DNA of 64,000 nt from Streptomyces sp. MMG1121 (GTDB lineage Bacteria; Actinomycetota; Actinomycetes; Streptomycetales; Streptomycetaceae). The notes under the pieces are model-generated. The model saw nothing but the letters and a program-made list of their open reading frames with translations, was not told the origin of the DNA and searched no databases. Positions 8,468 to 19,369 of this stretch are shown piece by piece. A program made the translations under genes and the position numbers. Position 1 is the stretch's first letter; the number at the start of each line of letters is the position of its first letter. The DNA lies in the NCBI RefSeq assembly GCF_001280015.1, contig NZ_LGDV01000025.1, positions 62,001-126,000 of the forward strand, given 5' to 3'.

Positions 8468-8524
8468 ATGCCCGGCTGCCGAAGGACCCCTACCAGGCCC
8501 GCCCCCGTACCCACGGCCGGCTGA
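8468..8524 (+). CDS. Possible 18-codon leader ORF between riboswitch and cobD
   Basis: ATG at 8468 opens MPGCRRTPTRPAPVPTAG and stops with TGA at 8522-8524, four bases before the cobD ATG. An AGGA (8453-8456) lies 11 bases upstream of its start, whereas cobD itself has a poor ribosome site. Coupled translation from the leader could therefore drive cobD. In GC-rich DNA a short ORF can arise by chance, so this is tentative. Confidence 0.3.
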   Translation: MPGCRRTPTRPAPVPTAG

Positions 8525-8528
8525 GCCC

Positions 8529-9500
8529 ATGGGTGCCGATCGCTCCTACGCGTACGGCGCCGCCGCCGGCCTTCTCGGTGATCTGATCCTCGGCGATCCG
8601 CGCCGCGGTCATCCGGTCGCCGTCTTCGGGCGTGCGGCGGCGGCCGTGGAAGGCGCGTTGTGGCACGACCACCGCGGCTGGGGCACGCTGCACACCGTCG
8701 TGTGCGCGGGCGGCGCCGTCGCACTCGGCACGGTCGCCGCACGCGCCGTACGCCCCTCCCCCACCGCCTCCGCGGCGCTGACCGCGGCCGCCGCCTGGGC
8801 GGTCGTCGGCGGCACCTCGCTCGCCCGCGAGGCCCGCGCGATCGGGCACGCGCTGGAACGCGCGGACGTCGAGGCGGCCCGGGAGCGGCTGCCCCGTCTG
8901 TGCGGCCGGGACCCGCAGGCGCTGGACGCCGACGCAATCGCGCGGGCCGTGGTCGAGTCGGTCGCCGAGAACACCTCCGACGCCGTCGTGGGGGCGCTGG
9001 TGTGGGGCGCGGTGGCCGGGGTGCCGGGGCTGCTCGGGTTCCGGGCGGTCAACACCCTGGACGCGATGGTGGGTCACAGGTCCCCGCGCCACCGCCGCTA
9101 CGGCTGGGCCTCCGCCCGCCTCGACGACGTGGCCGGCTGGCCGGGGGCGCGGCTGACCGCGGTACTCGCCGCCGCTGCCGGAGCCGACCCGCGCGGTGCC
9201 CTGCGCGCCTGGAAGGCCGACGCCCGCAAGCACCCGAGCCCCAACGCCGGTCCCGTGGAGGCCTCGTTCGCGGGCGCGCTCGGCGTACGGCTGGGCGGGA
9301 CGCTGTCCTACGCCGGCCGCGTCGAGCACCGGCCCGTCCTCAACGGGGACACCGGGCGGGCCGTCCGGGTCGGCGACATCGACCGGGCCGTACGGCTCTC
9401 CCGCCGCGTCGGCCTGCTCGCGCTCGGCACCACGGTCGCCGCGCGCCTGCTCGTCCAGAACTTCAAGAGCGTCAACAGCCCGAAGGGACGTGGGAAGTGA
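8529..9500 (+). CDS. cobD: Adenosylcobinamide-phosphate synthase CobD/CbiB
   Basis: 323 residues, the usual length for the integral-membrane CobD/CbiB family, which attaches aminopropanol (or its phosphate) to cobyric acid to make cobinamide. Diagnostic stretches are [16 protein letters not shown] at the N-terminus, [24 protein letters not shown] in the middle, [13 protein letters not shown], and [23 protein letters not shown]. It is the first gene after the riboswitch. Its stop overlaps the cobQ GTG start (GTGA). The pyridine partner aminotransferase/decarboxylase CobC lies at the far end of the same cluster. Confidence 0.93.
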   Translation: MGADRSYAYGAAAGLLGDLILGDPRRGHPVAVFGRAAAAVEGALWHDHRGWGTLHTVVCAGGAVALGTVAARAVRPSPTASAALTAAAAWAVVGGTSLAREARAIGHALERADVEAARERLPRLCGRDPQALDADAIARAVVESVAENTSDAVVGALVWGAVAGVPGLLGFRAVNTLDAMVGHRSPRHRRYGWASARLDDVAGWPGARLTAVLAAAAGADPRGALRAWKADARKHPSPNAGPVEASFAGALGVRLGGTLSYAGRVEHRPVLNGDTGRAVRVGDIDRAVRLSRRVGLLALGTTVAARLLVQNFKSVNSPKGRGK

Positions 9501-11005
9501 ACGGGGGTCTCCTCGTCGCCGGCACCACCTCCGACGCCGGCAAGAGCGTCGTGACGGCCGGGATCTGCCGGTGGCTGGTGCGCCAGGGTGTGAAGGTCGC
9601 ACCGTTCAAGGCGCAGAACATGTCGCTCAACTCCTTCGTGACCCGTGAGGGCGCGGAGATCGGGCGGGCCCAGGCCATGCAGGCTCAGGCGTGCCGGATC
9701 GAGCCGACCGCGCCGATGAACCCCGTGCTGCTCAAGCCCGGCGGCGAACAGAGCAGCCAGGTGGTGCTGCTGGGCAAGCCGGTGGGCGAGCTGAGCGCCC
9801 GCGGCTACCACGGCGGACGCCAGCAGCGGCTGCTCGGCACGGTGCTGGACTGTCTGGCCGAGTTGCGGGGCACGTATGACGCGGTGATCTGTGAGGGGGC
9901 GGGCTCGCCGGCGGAGATCAATCTGCGGCGCACCGACATCGTGAACATGGGGATCGCGCGGAACGCGCGCCTGCCCGTGCTGGTGGTGGGCGACATCGAC
10001 CGCGGCGGCGTCTTCGCCTCCTTCTTCGGCACCGTCGCGCTGCTCTCGCCCGAGGACCAGGAGCTGATCGCCGGGTTCCTGGTGAACAAGTTCCGGGGCG
10101 ATGTCAGCCTGCTGGAGCCCGGGTTGGAGATGCTCCAGGGTCTCACCGGGCGGCGCACCTACGGCGTGCTGCCGTTCCGGCACGGGCTCGGCATCGACGA
10201 GGAGGACGGGCTCCGGGTCTCGCTGCGCGGTACGGTGCGCGAGTCCACCGTGGCCCCGCCCGTCGGCGAGGACGTGCTGCGGGTCGCCGTGTGCGCGATC
10301 CCGCTGATGTCCAACTTCACGGACGTGGACGCCCTGGCCGCCGAACCGGGCGTCGTGGTGCGGTTCGTGGACCGGCCGGAGGAGCTGGCGGACGCGGACC
10401 TCGTGGTGGTCCCCGGCACGCGGGGCACGGTGCGCGCGCTGGAGTGGCTGCGGGAGCGGGGGCTGGCGGACGCCCTCGTGCGCAGGGCCGCCCGGCACCA
10501 GCCCGTCCTCGGCATCTGCGGCGGCTTCCAGATCCTGGGCGAGCACATCGAGGACGAGGTCGAGAGCCGCGAGGGGCACGTGGACGGGCTGGGGATGCTG
10601 CCCGTGCGGGTGCGGTTCGCCCGCGAGAAGACCCTGGCCCGGCCGACCGGCGAGGCCCTCGGCCGGCCGGTCGAGGGGTACGAGATCCACCACGGCGTCG
10701 CCGAAGTCCTCGGCGGCACCCCCTTCCTGGACGGCTGCCGGGTAGGACAGACCTGGGGCACCCACTGGCACGGCTCGCTGGAGTCGGACGGCTTCCGGCG
10801 GGCCTTCCTGCGCGAGGTGGCCGCCGCCGCGGGCCGCCGCTTCGTCCCCGCGCCGGACACCTCCTTCGCCGCGCTGCGCGAGGAGCAGCTCGACCGGCTC
10901 GGCGACCTGATCGAACAGCACGCGGACACGGACGCGCTCTGGCGGCTCATCGAGTCGGGCGCGCCGCAAGGACTGCCTTTCATTCCACCGGGAGCGCCCG
11001 CATGA
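9497..11005 (+). CDS. cobQ: Cobyric acid synthase CobQ/CbiP
   Basis: 502 residues, normal for the family. The N-terminal dethiobiotin-synthetase-like ATPase begins [20 protein letters not shown] (P-loop) and contains [13 protein letters not shown] and [12 protein letters not shown]. The C-terminal class I glutamine amidotransferase-like domain has the nucleophile elbow [10 protein letters not shown] and a late EIHHG histidine. It amidates four side chains of adenosylcobyrinate diamide using glutamine. The GTG start at 9497 overlaps the cobD stop. The ATG of cobN overlaps its own stop. Confidence 0.95.
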   Translation: MNGGLLVAGTTSDAGKSVVTAGICRWLVRQGVKVAPFKAQNMSLNSFVTREGAEIGRAQAMQAQACRIEPTAPMNPVLLKPGGEQSSQVVLLGKPVGELSARGYHGGRQQRLLGTVLDCLAELRGTYDAVICEGAGSPAEINLRRTDIVNMGIARNARLPVLVVGDIDRGGVFASFFGTVALLSPEDQELIAGFLVNKFRGDVSLLEPGLEMLQGLTGRRTYGVLPFRHGLGIDEEDGLRVSLRGTVRESTVAPPVGEDVLRVAVCAIPLMSNFTDVDALAAEPGVVVRFVDRPEELADADLVVVPGTRGTVRALEWLRERGLADALVRRAARHQPVLGICGGFQILGEHIEDEVESREGHVDGLGMLPVRVRFAREKTLARPTGEALGRPVEGYEIHHGVAEVLGGTPFLDGCRVGQTWGTHWHGSLESDGFRRAFLREVAAAAGRRFVPAPDTSFAALREEQLDRLGDLIEQHADTDALWRLIESGAPQGLPFIPPGAPA

Positions 11006-14000
11006 GCACAGTGTTGTTGTTGTCCACCGCCGACACGGATCTGCTGGCGGCCCGGGCCTCCGGCGCGGACTACCGCATCGGCAACCCGACCCGGGTGGAC
11101 GTCACCGGAGAGCTGCCGGCACTGCTCGACAGCGCGGACCTCGCCGTCGTACGGCTGCTGGGCGGCAAGCGCGCCTGGGAGGACGGGCTGGCCGCGCTGA
11201 GGGCGGCCGGGATCCCGACCGTGCTGCTGGGCGGCGAGGCCGTACCGGACGCGGAGTTGATGGCCGAGTCGTCGGTGCCCGCCGGCGTGGTGGCCGAGGC
11301 GCTGAGGTACCTGGTCGAGGGCGGCCCGGCGAACCTGCTGGAGCTGTCCCGGTTCCTGTCCGACACCGTGCTGCTGACCGGCGAGGGCTTCGAGGAGCCG
11401 TGCAAGATGCCGGAGTACGGCGTCCACGGCTCGTACGGGATCCAGGACGGCCGTCCGACCGTCGGCGTGCTCTTCTACCGGGCGCACGAGCTGAGCGGCA
11501 ACACCGCCTTCGTGGACACCCTGTGCGAGGCGATCGAGGCGAAGGGCGCCAACGCGCTCCCCGTGTACTGCGGTTCGCTGCGCGGTGCGGATCCCGCGCT
11601 GTACGAGCTGCTGGGCACGGCCGACGCGCTGGTCGCCACCGTGCTCGCGGCCGGCGGCACGCACGCCTCGCAGGCCTCGGCGGGCGGCGACGAGGAGGCC
11701 TGGGACATCGGCGCCCTCGCGGACCTCGATGTCCCGGTGCTGCAGGGGCTGTGCCTCACCTCCTCGCGGGCCGCTTGGGACGAGTCGGACGCGGCGCTGT
11801 CGCCGATGGACGCGGCGATGCAGGTCGCGATCCCGGAGTTCGACGGCCGTCTGATCACCGTGCCGTTCTCCTTCAAGGAGCAGGGCCCCGACGAGGTCCC
11901 GGTGTACGTGGCCGACCCGGAGCGGGCCGCACGGGTGGCCGGAATCGCCGTACGGCACGCGCGGTTGAAGCACAAGCCGAACGCGGAGAAGAAGATCGCG
12001 CTGGTCTTCACCGCGTACCCGACCAAGCACTCGCGGGTCGGCAACGCGGTCGGTCTGGACACGCCCGCGTCGGCGGTGCGGGTGCTCGACGCGCTCCGGG
12101 ACGCCGGGTACGCGCTCACCGAATACCCCGACGACGGCGACGAGTTGATCCACCGGCTGATCGAGGCCGGCGGCCACGACGTCGAGTGGCTCACGGAGGA
12201 ACAGCTGGCCTCCGCGCCCGCGCGGGTGCCACTGGCGGACTACCTGGCGTGGTTCGACAAGCTCGACCCGGAGCTGCGGGACGCGATGACCGAGGCGTGG
12301 GGCGAGCCGCCGGGAAACCTGTACGTGGACGGGGACGAGATCGTCCTCGCCTCGCTCAGGTTCGGGAACGTCGTGGTGATGATCCAGCCGCCGCGCGGTT
12401 TCGGGGAGAACCCGATCGCGATCTACCACGACCCGGACATGCCGCCCTCGCACCACTACGTGGCCGCCTACCGCTGGCTCGAGAACAGCTTCGGTGCCGA
12501 CGCGATCGTGCACATGGGCAAGCACGGCACGATGGAGTGGCTGCCGGGCAAGGGGCTGGGGCTGTCGCGCGGATGCGCGCCGGACGCCGTCCTCGGCGAG
12601 CTGCCGCTCCTCTACCCGTTCATCGTGAACGACCCCGGTGAGGGCACCCAGGCCAAGCGGCGCGGGCACGCCACGGTGATCGACCACCTGGTGCCGCCGA
12701 TGGCCCGCGCCGACACCTACGGCGACCTGGCCAAGCTGGAGCAGCTGCTGGACGAGTACGCGCTCGTCTCCGACCTGGACCCGGCGAAGGCGCCGGCCGT
12801 GCGCGCCCAGATCTGGACCCTGGTCAAGGCGGCCGAGCTGCACCACGACCTGCATGTGGACGAGCAGCCGGACGACGGCGACTTCGACGAGTTCGTCATG
12901 CACATCGACGGCTATCTGTGCGAGATCAAGGACGTCCAGATCCGGGACGGCCTGCACATCCTGGGCGGCGGCCCGGTCGACGAGGCGCGGGTGAACCTCG
13001 TCCTGGCCGTGCTGCGCGCCGCACAGGTGTGGGGCGGGCAGGCGAACGCGCTGCCGGGGCTCAGGGCCTGCCTCGCCGAGCACTTCGGGCTGGTGGAGAA
13101 GGAGTTGCTGGCCGAGCCGGGGGCGCCGGTGAAGGTGCCGGTGGAGCTGACCGACCTGGTTCAGGGCCCGTCCCGGTCGGCCGCCGACGCGATCGACCTG
13201 CTGGAGCAGCTGTGCCGGCGGATCGCGCAGGGCATGGAGGAGCGGGCGTGGGAGCGCACGGCCGTACCCGCCGTCCTGCGCGACGCGCTCGGCTTCGAAC
13301 TCCCCGACGCGCTCGCCGTGCTGGAGTTCGCCTGCGCCGAGGTCGTACCGCGGCTCGCGCGGACCACCGACGAGATCGGGCACATCCTGCGGGCGCTGGA
13401 CGGCGGATACGTCCCGGCGGGTCCGTCGGGTTCGCCGACCCGTGGCCTGGTGAACGTCCTGCCGACCGGCCGGAACTTCTACTCGGTCGACCCCAAGGCC
13501 ATTCCCTCCAGGCTGAGTTGGGAGGTCGGCCAGTCGCTGGCCGACTCGCTCGTGGCCCGCTATCTGCAGGACACGGGCGCGTACCCGAAGTCGGTGGGCC
13601 TCACGGTGTGGGGTACGTCCGCGATGCGCACCCAGGGTGACGACATCGCCGAGATCCTGGCGCTGCTCGGCTGCCGCCCGGTGTGGGACGACGCCTCGCG
13701 CCGGGTCACCGGCTTCGAGGTGATCCCCCTGGCCGAGCTGGGCCGGCCGCGCATCGACGTCACGGTCCGTATCTCCGGCTTCTTCCGGGACGCGTTCCCG
13801 CACGTGGTCGGGCTGATCGACGACGCGGTGCGGGCGGTGGCGGAGCTGGACGAGCCCGCCGAGGGCAACTTCGTGAAGGCCCACGCCGACGAGGACGCCG
13901 CCGAGCACGGCGACCGGCGGCGCGCGACGGCCCGGATCTTCGGCTCGAAGCCGGGGGCGTACGGCGCCGGGCTGCTGCCGCTGATCGACGCCCGCAACTG

Positions 14001-14655
14001 GCGCTCGGACGCCGACCTCGCCGAGGTGTACGCGGTGTGGGGCGGTTACGCCTACGGGCGCGGGCTCGACGGGCGGGCGGCGCGCGGCGACATGGAGACC
14101 GCGTTCAAGCGGATCGCGGTGGCCGCGAAGAACGTCGACACCCGCGAGCACGACCTGGTCGACGCCGACGACTACTTCCAGTACCACGGCGGCATGGTCG
14201 CCATGGTCCGGCATCTGACCGGCGCCAACCCCGAGGCGTACGTCGGTGATTCGGCCGTGCCGGACCAGGTGAAGACACGAACGCTCGGCGAGGAGACGCA
14301 CCGGGTGTTCCGGGCCCGGGTGGTCAACCCGCGCTGGATGGCGGCCATGCGCCGGCACGGCTACAAGGGCGCCTTCGAGATGGCGGCGACCGTGGACTAC
14401 CTGTTCGGCTACGACGCCACGGCGGGCGTGGTCGACGACTGGATGTACGAGAAGCTCAGCGCGGAGTACGTCTTCGACCCGGAGAACCGGGACTTCATGA
14501 AGAAGTCCAACCCCTGGGCGCTGCGCGGCATCACCGAACGCCTGCTGGAGGCGGCCGACCGGGGGCTGTGGGCGGAGCCGGACGCGCAGACGCTGGAGCG
14601 GCTGCGCGCCACCTATCTGGAGCTGGAAGGCGACTTGGAGGGCGACGACCAGTGA
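11002..14655 (+). CDS. cobN: Cobaltochelatase subunit CobN
   Basis: 1217 residues, the expected size of CobN, the large catalytic subunit that inserts Co(II) into hydrogenobyrinate diamide with ATP. Typical CobN/Mg-chelatase-H stretches include [66 protein letters not shown] and [18 protein letters not shown] overlap with cobQ and GTGA overlap with the chelatase gene that follows indicate strict coupling. The ATPase partner is the fused ChlI/ChlD-like protein next door. Confidence 0.95.
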   Translation: MSTVLLLSTADTDLLAARASGADYRIGNPTRVDVTGELPALLDSADLAVVRLLGGKRAWEDGLAALRAAGIPTVLLGGEAVPDAELMAESSVPAGVVAEALRYLVEGGPANLLELSRFLSDTVLLTGEGFEEPCKMPEYGVHGSYGIQDGRPTVGVLFYRAHELSGNTAFVDTLCEAIEAKGANALPVYCGSLRGADPALYELLGTADALVATVLAAGGTHASQASAGGDEEAWDIGALADLDVPVLQGLCLTSSRAAWDESDAALSPMDAAMQVAIPEFDGRLITVPFSFKEQGPDEVPVYVADPERAARVAGIAVRHARLKHKPNAEKKIALVFTAYPTKHSRVGNAVGLDTPASAVRVLDALRDAGYALTEYPDDGDELIHRLIEAGGHDVEWLTEEQLASAPARVPLADYLAWFDKLDPELRDAMTEAWGEPPGNLYVDGDEIVLASLRFGNVVVMIQPPRGFGENPIAIYHDPDMPPSHHYVAAYRWLENSFGADAIVHMGKHGTMEWLPGKGLGLSRGCAPDAVLGELPLLYPFIVNDPGEGTQAKRRGHATVIDHLVPPMARADTYGDLAKLEQLLDEYALVSDLDPAKAPAVRAQIWTLVKAAELHHDLHVDEQPDDGDFDEFVMHIDGYLCEIKDVQIRDGLHILGGGPVDEARVNLVLAVLRAAQVWGGQANALPGLRACLAEHFGLVEKELLAEPGAPVKVPVELTDLVQGPSRSAADAIDLLEQLCRRIAQGMEERAWERTAVPAVLRDALGFELPDALAVLEFACAEVVPRLARTTDEIGHILRALDGGYVPAGPSGSPTRGLVNVLPTGRNFYSVDPKAIPSRLSWEVGQSLADSLVARYLQDTGAYPKSVGLTVWGTSAMRTQGDDIAEILALLGCRPVWDDASRRVTGFEVIPLAELGRPRIDVTVRISGFFRDAFPHVVGLIDDAVRAVAELDEPAEGNFVKAHADEDAAEHGDRRRATARIFGSKPGAYGAGLLPLIDARNWRSDADLAEVYAVWGGYAYGRGLDGRAARGDMETAFKRIAVAAKNVDTREHDLVDADDYFQYHGGMVAMVRHLTGANPEAYVGDSAVPDQVKTRTLGEETHRVFRARVVNPRWMAAMRRHGYKGAFEMAATVDYLFGYDATAGVVDDWMYEKLSAEYVFDPENRDFMKKSNPWALRGITERLLEAADRGLWAEPDAQTLERLRATYLELEGDLEGDDQ

Positions 14656-16655
14656 CGACTCCCTTTCCTTTCACGGCCGTTGTCGGCCAGGACGATCTGC
14701 GGCTCGCGCTGCTGCTGAACGCGGTCAGCCCCGCGGTCGGCGGCGTGCTGGTGCGCGGCGAGAAGGGCACGGCCAAGTCGACGGCCGTACGCGCCCTGTC
14801 GGCGCTGCTGCCCGAGGTGGCCGTCGTTCCCGGCTGCCGGTTCTCCTGTGACCCGGCGGCGCCGGACCCGTCCTGCCCGGACGGCGCGCACGAGCCGGCC
14901 TCCGGTACGGCCCGTGCGGCGCGGATGGTCGAACTGCCCGTCGGCGCCTCCGAGGACCGGCTGGTCGGCGCCCTGGACATCGAGCGGGCGCTCGCCGAGG
15001 GCGTGAAGGCGTTCGAGCCGGGCCTGCTGGCCGACGCGCACCGCGGGATCCTCTACGTCGACGAGGTCAACCTGCTCCACGACCACCTGGTCGACCTGCT
15101 GCTGGACGCGGCGGCGATGGGCGCGTCGTACGTGGAGCGCGAGGGCGTCTCCGTGCGGCACGCGGCCCGTTTTCTGCTCGTCGGCACCATGAACCCCGAA
15201 GAGGGCGAGCTGCGGCCGCAGTTGCTCGACCGGTTCGGGCTGACCGTGGAGGTCGCGGCCTCGCGGGAACCGGACCAGCGGGTCGAGGTGGTGCGGCGCC
15301 GGCTGGCGTACGACGACGATCCGGCCGGCTTCGCCGCGCGGTGGGCCGAGGAGGAGGCCGTCGTGCGGCAACGGATCGTGGCGGCACGGGAGTTGCTGCC
15401 GCAGGTGCGGCTGGGTGACGGGGCGCTGCGGCAGATCGCGGCGACCTGTGCGGCCTTCGAGGTGGACGGTATGCGTGCCGACATCGTGATGGCGCGCACC
15501 GCGACCGCGCTGGCCGCGTGGGCCGGGCGGACGGACGTACTCGCCGAGGACGTCCGGCAGGCCGCGCTGCTCGCGCTGCCGCACCGCAGGCGGCGCAACC
15601 CGTTCGACGCGCCGGGTCTGGACGAGGACAAGCTGGACGAGACGCTGGAGCAGTTCTCCGGCGAGGAGAACGAGGGCGACGACGACCCCGATCCGGACGG
15701 TCCCGGTGGCGGGGGCGGGCAGCCGGCGCCCGAGTCCGGAGGGCAGGGCGGCGGCGACACCGCCGCGCGGCCCGAGGCCGGTGAGGACGGGGAGCCGCAG
15801 GCCTCCGGCGCACGGGAGCAGTCGGCCGTACGGGCCGCCGAGCCGTTCCGCACCAAGGTGCTGAGCGTGCCGGGGCTCGGTGAGGGTGCCGCCGGGCGCC
15901 GCTCGCGGGCGCGCACCGAGCACGGGCGGACCACCGGGGCCCGGCGCCCCCGGGGGACGCTGACCAAGCTGCACCTGGCCGCGACCGTGCAGGCCGCCGC
16001 CCCGCACCAGCGGGCGCGCGGCCGGTCCGGGCCGGGGCTGGTGCTGCGCCGGGACGACCTGCGGCAGGCGACGCGGGAGGGGCGCGAGGGGAACCTCGTG
16101 CTGTTCGTCGTCGACGCCTCGGGGTCGATGGCGGCGCGGCAGCGGATGAGCGCCGTGAAGGGTGCCGTGCTGTCGCTGCTGCTCGATGCCTATCAGCGGC
16201 GGGACAAGGTGGGTCTGGTGACGTTCCGGGGGTCCGGCGCGGACGTGGCGCTGCCGCCGACGTCGTCCGTCGACGCGGCCGCCGTGCGATTGGAGTCGCT
16301 GCCGACCGGTGGTCGTACGCCGCTGGCGGCCGGGCTGCTGAAGGCGCACGAGGTGCTGCGCGTGGAGCGGCTGCGGGATCCGGCCCGGCGGGCGCTGGTC
16401 GTGGTGGTGACCGACGGGCGGGCCACGGGCGGCCCCGAGCCGGTGGCGCTCGCGGGGCGGGCGGCGCGGCTGTTCGCGGCCGAGGGCACCGCGTCGGTGG
16501 TCGTGGACTGCGAGTCGGGTCCGGTGCGGCTGGGGCTGGCCGGGCAGCTCGCGGGTGAGCTGGGCGGCAGCGCCGTCACGCTGGACGAGCTGCGGGCCGA
16601 CTCGATCGCCGGGCTGGTCAGGGATGTGCAGGGGACGTCGAGGAGGGCCGCGTAA
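14652..16655 (+). CDS. Fused ChlI/ChlD-type AAA+/VWA cobaltochelatase ATPase subunit
   Basis: 667 residues in three parts. An AAA+ domain has Walker A RGEKGTAKST (about residue 37), Walker B YVDEVNLL and the sensor region LLVGTMNPEEGEL. A low-complexity acidic Gly/Pro linker sits near residues 335-400. A C-terminal VWA domain has the MIDAS motif DASGSM. This single-chain BchI+BchD arrangement replaces separate CobS and CobT subunits in actinobacteria and presumably powers CobN. The start is GTG overlapping the cobN stop. Confidence 0.9.
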   Translation: MTTPFPFTAVVGQDDLRLALLLNAVSPAVGGVLVRGEKGTAKSTAVRALSALLPEVAVVPGCRFSCDPAAPDPSCPDGAHEPASGTARAARMVELPVGASEDRLVGALDIERALAEGVKAFEPGLLADAHRGILYVDEVNLLHDHLVDLLLDAAAMGASYVEREGVSVRHAARFLLVGTMNPEEGELRPQLLDRFGLTVEVAASREPDQRVEVVRRRLAYDDDPAGFAARWAEEEAVVRQRIVAARELLPQVRLGDGALRQIAATCAAFEVDGMRADIVMARTATALAAWAGRTDVLAEDVRQAALLALPHRRRRNPFDAPGLDEDKLDETLEQFSGEENEGDDDPDPDGPGGGGGQPAPESGGQGGGDTAARPEAGEDGEPQASGAREQSAVRAAEPFRTKVLSVPGLGEGAAGRRSRARTEHGRTTGARRPRGTLTKLHLAATVQAAAPHQRARGRSGPGLVLRRDDLRQATREGREGNLVLFVVDASGSMAARQRMSAVKGAVLSLLLDAYQRRDKVGLVTFRGSGADVALPPTSSVDAAAVRLESLPTGGRTPLAAGLLKAHEVLRVERLRDPARRALVVVVTDGRATGGPEPVALAGRAARLFAAEGTASVVVDCESGPVRLGLAGQLAGELGGSAVTLDELRADSIAGLVRDVQGTSRRAA

Positions 16656-17254
16656 TGCCGCAGGGACAGCCCAGTGTCGTACCGGAGGACGGCCTGACGA
16701 CCCGTCAGCGCCGCAATCGTCCGCTGGTCGTCGTCCACACGGGCGTCGGCAAGGGCAAGTCCACCGCCGCGTTCGGGCTCGCGCTGCGCGCCTGGAACCA
16801 GGGGTGGCCCATCGGGGTGTTCCAGTTCGTGAAGTCGGCGAAGTGGAAGGTCGGCGAGGAGAACGCGCTGCGCGTGCTCGGCGCCTCCGCCGAGGGCGGC
16901 ACCGTCGACTGGCACAAGATGGGCGAGGGCTGGTCCTGGGTCCAGCGGGACGCCCAGATGGACAACGAGGAGAAGGCCCGGGAGGGCTGGGAGCAGGTCA
17001 AGCGGGACCTGGCTGCCGAGACGTACCGGCTGTACGTGCTGGACGAGTTCGCCTACCCCATGCACTGGGGCTGGGTGGACACGGACGAGGTGATCGAGGT
17101 GCTGCGGAACCGGCCCGGTACCCAGCATGTGGTGATCACCGGACGGAACGCCCCGGAGAAGCTCGTCGGCTTCGCCGATCTCGTCACCGACATGTCCAAG
17201 GTCAAGCACCCCATGGACGCGGGGCAGAAGGGCCAGAAGGGCATCGAGTGGTGA
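16655..17254 (+). CDS. cobO: Cob(I)yrinic acid a,c-diamide adenosyltransferase CobO
   Basis: 199 residues, CobO/BtuR/CobA type. The P-loop-like GVGKGKST sits near residue 30, followed by FQFVKSAKWKVGEENALR and the acidic VLDEFAYPMHWGWVD segment. The enzyme transfers the adenosyl group of ATP to Co(I) to make adenosylcobyrinate diamide. ATG overlaps the chelatase stop (TAATG). The downstream cobB GTG overlaps its stop. Confidence 0.95.
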   Translation: MPQGQPSVVPEDGLTTRQRRNRPLVVVHTGVGKGKSTAAFGLALRAWNQGWPIGVFQFVKSAKWKVGEENALRVLGASAEGGTVDWHKMGEGWSWVQRDAQMDNEEKAREGWEQVKRDLAAETYRLYVLDEFAYPMHWGWVDTDEVIEVLRNRPGTQHVVITGRNAPEKLVGFADLVTDMSKVKHPMDAGQKGQKGIEW

Positions 17255-18627
17255 GGTCGTCGGTGCCACGGCTGGTCATCGCCGCGCCCTCCTCGGGCAG
17301 CGGCAAGACCACCGTGGCCACGGGGCTGATGGCCGCGTTCGCCGCGCGGGGGCTCGCCGTGTCCCCGCACAAGGTCGGGCCGGACTACATCGACCCCGGG
17401 TACCACGCGCTCGCGACCGGGCGGGCGGGGCGGAACCTGGACGCGTACCTGTGCGGTCCGGAGCTGATCGCTCCGCTGTTCCAGCACGGGGCGCGCGGGT
17501 GCGACCTGGCCGTGGTCGAGGGTGTGATGGGGCTGTACGACGGGGCGGCCGGCGAGGGCGAACTGGCCTCCACCGCTCATGTCGCCAAGCTGCTGGGGGC
17601 GCCGGTGGTGCTGGTCGTGGACGCGTCGTCGCAGTCCCGGTCGGTGGCGGCGCTGGTGCACGGCTTCGCCTCCTGGGATCCGCAGGTGCGGGTCGGGGGC
17701 GTGATCCTGAACAAGGTGGCCTCCGACCGGCACGAGGAGCTGCTGCGGGAGGCGCTGGACGCGGCCGGGGTGCCGGTGCTGGGTGCCTTGCGGCGGGCTG
17801 GACAGGTGAACACGCCTTCTCGGCACCTCGGGCTGGTGCCGGTCGCCGAGCGGCACTCCGCCGCGGTCGGCTCCGTCGCGGCCATGGCGGCGCACGTGGC
17901 TCAGGGGTGTGACCTGGGCGCGCTGGAAGCGCTTGCCCGTGCCGCCGGTCCCGTACCGGGGGGCTCCGCCCCCTGGACCCCCGCCTCGGCCGTCCACGAC
18001 CCGGCGCTGTCGGCCGAGAGGCGAGCGCCGCGCGTCGCCGTCGCCGGTGGCCCCGCCTTCACCTTCTCCTACGCCGAGCACACCGAACTGCTCACCGCCG
18101 CCGGTGCCGAGGTCGTCACCTTCGATCCGCTCCACGACGAGCGACTGCCCGAAGGGACGGCCGGGTTGGTCATGGGCGGCGGTTTCCCCGAGATGTACGC
18201 CGCCGAGCTGTCCGCCAACGCGCCGCTGCGCGAGGCCGTTGCCGAACTCGCCTTCCGCGGCGCGCCCGTCGCCGCCGAGTGTGCCGGACTGCTCTATCTG
18301 TGCCGGGAGTTGGACGGCAAGCCCATGTGCGGCGTGCTGGATGCCACGGCCCGGATGGCGGAACGGCTCACCCTGGGCTACCGGGACGCGGTGGCCGTCG
18401 GGGACAGTGTGCTGGCGGTCGCCGGGACGCGGATGCGGGGGCACGAGTTCCATCGCACGGTCGTCGAGCCCGGCGCCGGTGCCGCTCCCGCGTGGGGTGT
18501 GCGGGCGCCGGTGCGGCGGGTGGAAGGTTTCGTACAGCAGGGCGTGCACGCGAGTTATCTGCACACGCACTGGGCGTCCGAGCCCGGTGTCGCCCGTCGG
18601 TTCGTGGAGAGGTGCCGGACGTCATGA
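17251..18627 (+). CDS. cobB: Cobyrinic acid a,c-diamide synthase CobB/CbiA
   Basis: 458 residues. N-terminal ATPase with SSGSGKTTVATG (P-loop) and KVGPDYIDPGYH. C-terminal triad glutamine amidotransferase-like domain with AAECAGLLYL (nucleophile Cys), MGGGFPEMYA and a terminal ASYLHTHW histidine. It amidates the a and c side chains of hydrogenobyrinate or cobyrinate. GTG 17251 overlaps the cobO stop; GTG 17263 is an in-frame alternative. The stop overlaps the cobI ATG. Confidence 0.94.
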   Translation: MRSSVPRLVIAAPSSGSGKTTVATGLMAAFAARGLAVSPHKVGPDYIDPGYHALATGRAGRNLDAYLCGPELIAPLFQHGARGCDLAVVEGVMGLYDGAAGEGELASTAHVAKLLGAPVVLVVDASSQSRSVAALVHGFASWDPQVRVGGVILNKVASDRHEELLREALDAAGVPVLGALRRAGQVNTPSRHLGLVPVAERHSAAVGSVAAMAAHVAQGCDLGALEALARAAGPVPGGSAPWTPASAVHDPALSAERRAPRVAVAGGPAFTFSYAEHTELLTAAGAEVVTFDPLHDERLPEGTAGLVMGGGFPEMYAAELSANAPLREAVAELAFRGAPVAAECAGLLYLCRELDGKPMCGVLDATARMAERLTLGYRDAVAVGDSVLAVAGTRMRGHEFHRTVVEPGAGAAPAWGVRAPVRRVEGFVQQGVHASYLHTHWASEPGVARRFVERCRTS

Positions 18628-19355
18628 GCAGCAGGCTGATCGGAATCGGGGTCGGCCCCGGAGATCCGGAGCTGGTGACCGTCAAGGGGGTCAACGCACT
18701 GCGTTCGGCCGACGTCGTCGTCGTACCCGTCATGGACACGGGCGAACGGGGGCGGGCCGAGGCGACCGTGTTGCACTACGTGCCCGCCGAGAAGGTCCTG
18801 CGGGTGGTGTTCGCGCTCAACGAGCGGACCGACCGGGCGCGCCGGGAGGCCGCCTGGGACGCGGCGGGCGAGCAGGTCGCCGAACTGCTGGGGCGGCACG
18901 CGTCCGTCGCCTTCGCCACCATCGGCGATCCCAATGTGTACTCGACGTTCACGTATCTCGCGCAGACGATCGCCGGGCTGGTGCCGGGTGTCGTCGTGGA
19001 GACCGTGCCCGGGATCACCGCCATGCAGGATCTCGCGGCGCGCTCCGGGGCCGTGCTGACGGAGGGCACCGAGCCGCTGACGCTGGTGCCGGTGACGGCG
19101 GGTTCGGCGGTGCTGAAGGAGGCGCTGGCCGGGCCGGGGACCGTGGTGGCGTACAAGTTCGGGCGGCAGGCCGCCGAGGTGGCCGAGGCGCTCGCGCAGA
19201 CCGGGCGGCTGGACGACGCCGTGTGGGGTTCGGCGCTGGGCCTGCCGGAGGAGTCGGTGCGGGCGGCCGCCGAGCTGGACGGGACGCCGCTGCCGTATCT
19301 GTCGACGCTGATCGCGCCGCCGCGCCGGGACGGCGGACGGGGCGGGAAACTGTGA
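18624..19355 (+). CDS. cobI: Precorrin-2 C20-methyltransferase CobI/CbiL
   Basis: 243 residues of the tetrapyrrole (SUMT-like) methyltransferase fold. IGIGVGPGDPELVTVKGVNAL is at the N-terminus, with VAFATIGDPNVYSTFTYL as the SAM-binding GDP motif and VETVPGITAMQDLAAR after it. The GDPNVYSTF signature and length fit CobI/CbiL rather than CobM or CobJ. It is the last gene of the first plus-strand block. A minus-strand ZIP transporter gene follows tail-to-tail after 14 bases. Confidence 0.92.
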   Translation: MSSRLIGIGVGPGDPELVTVKGVNALRSADVVVVPVMDTGERGRAEATVLHYVPAEKVLRVVFALNERTDRARREAAWDAAGEQVAELLGRHASVAFATIGDPNVYSTFTYLAQTIAGLVPGVVVETVPGITAMQDLAARSGAVLTEGTEPLTLVPVTAGSAVLKEALAGPGTVVAYKFGRQAAEVAEALAQTGRLDDAVWGSALGLPEESVRAAAELDGTPLPYLSTLIAPPRRDGGRGGKL

Positions 19356-19369
19356 GCCGTCCGGTCGGG

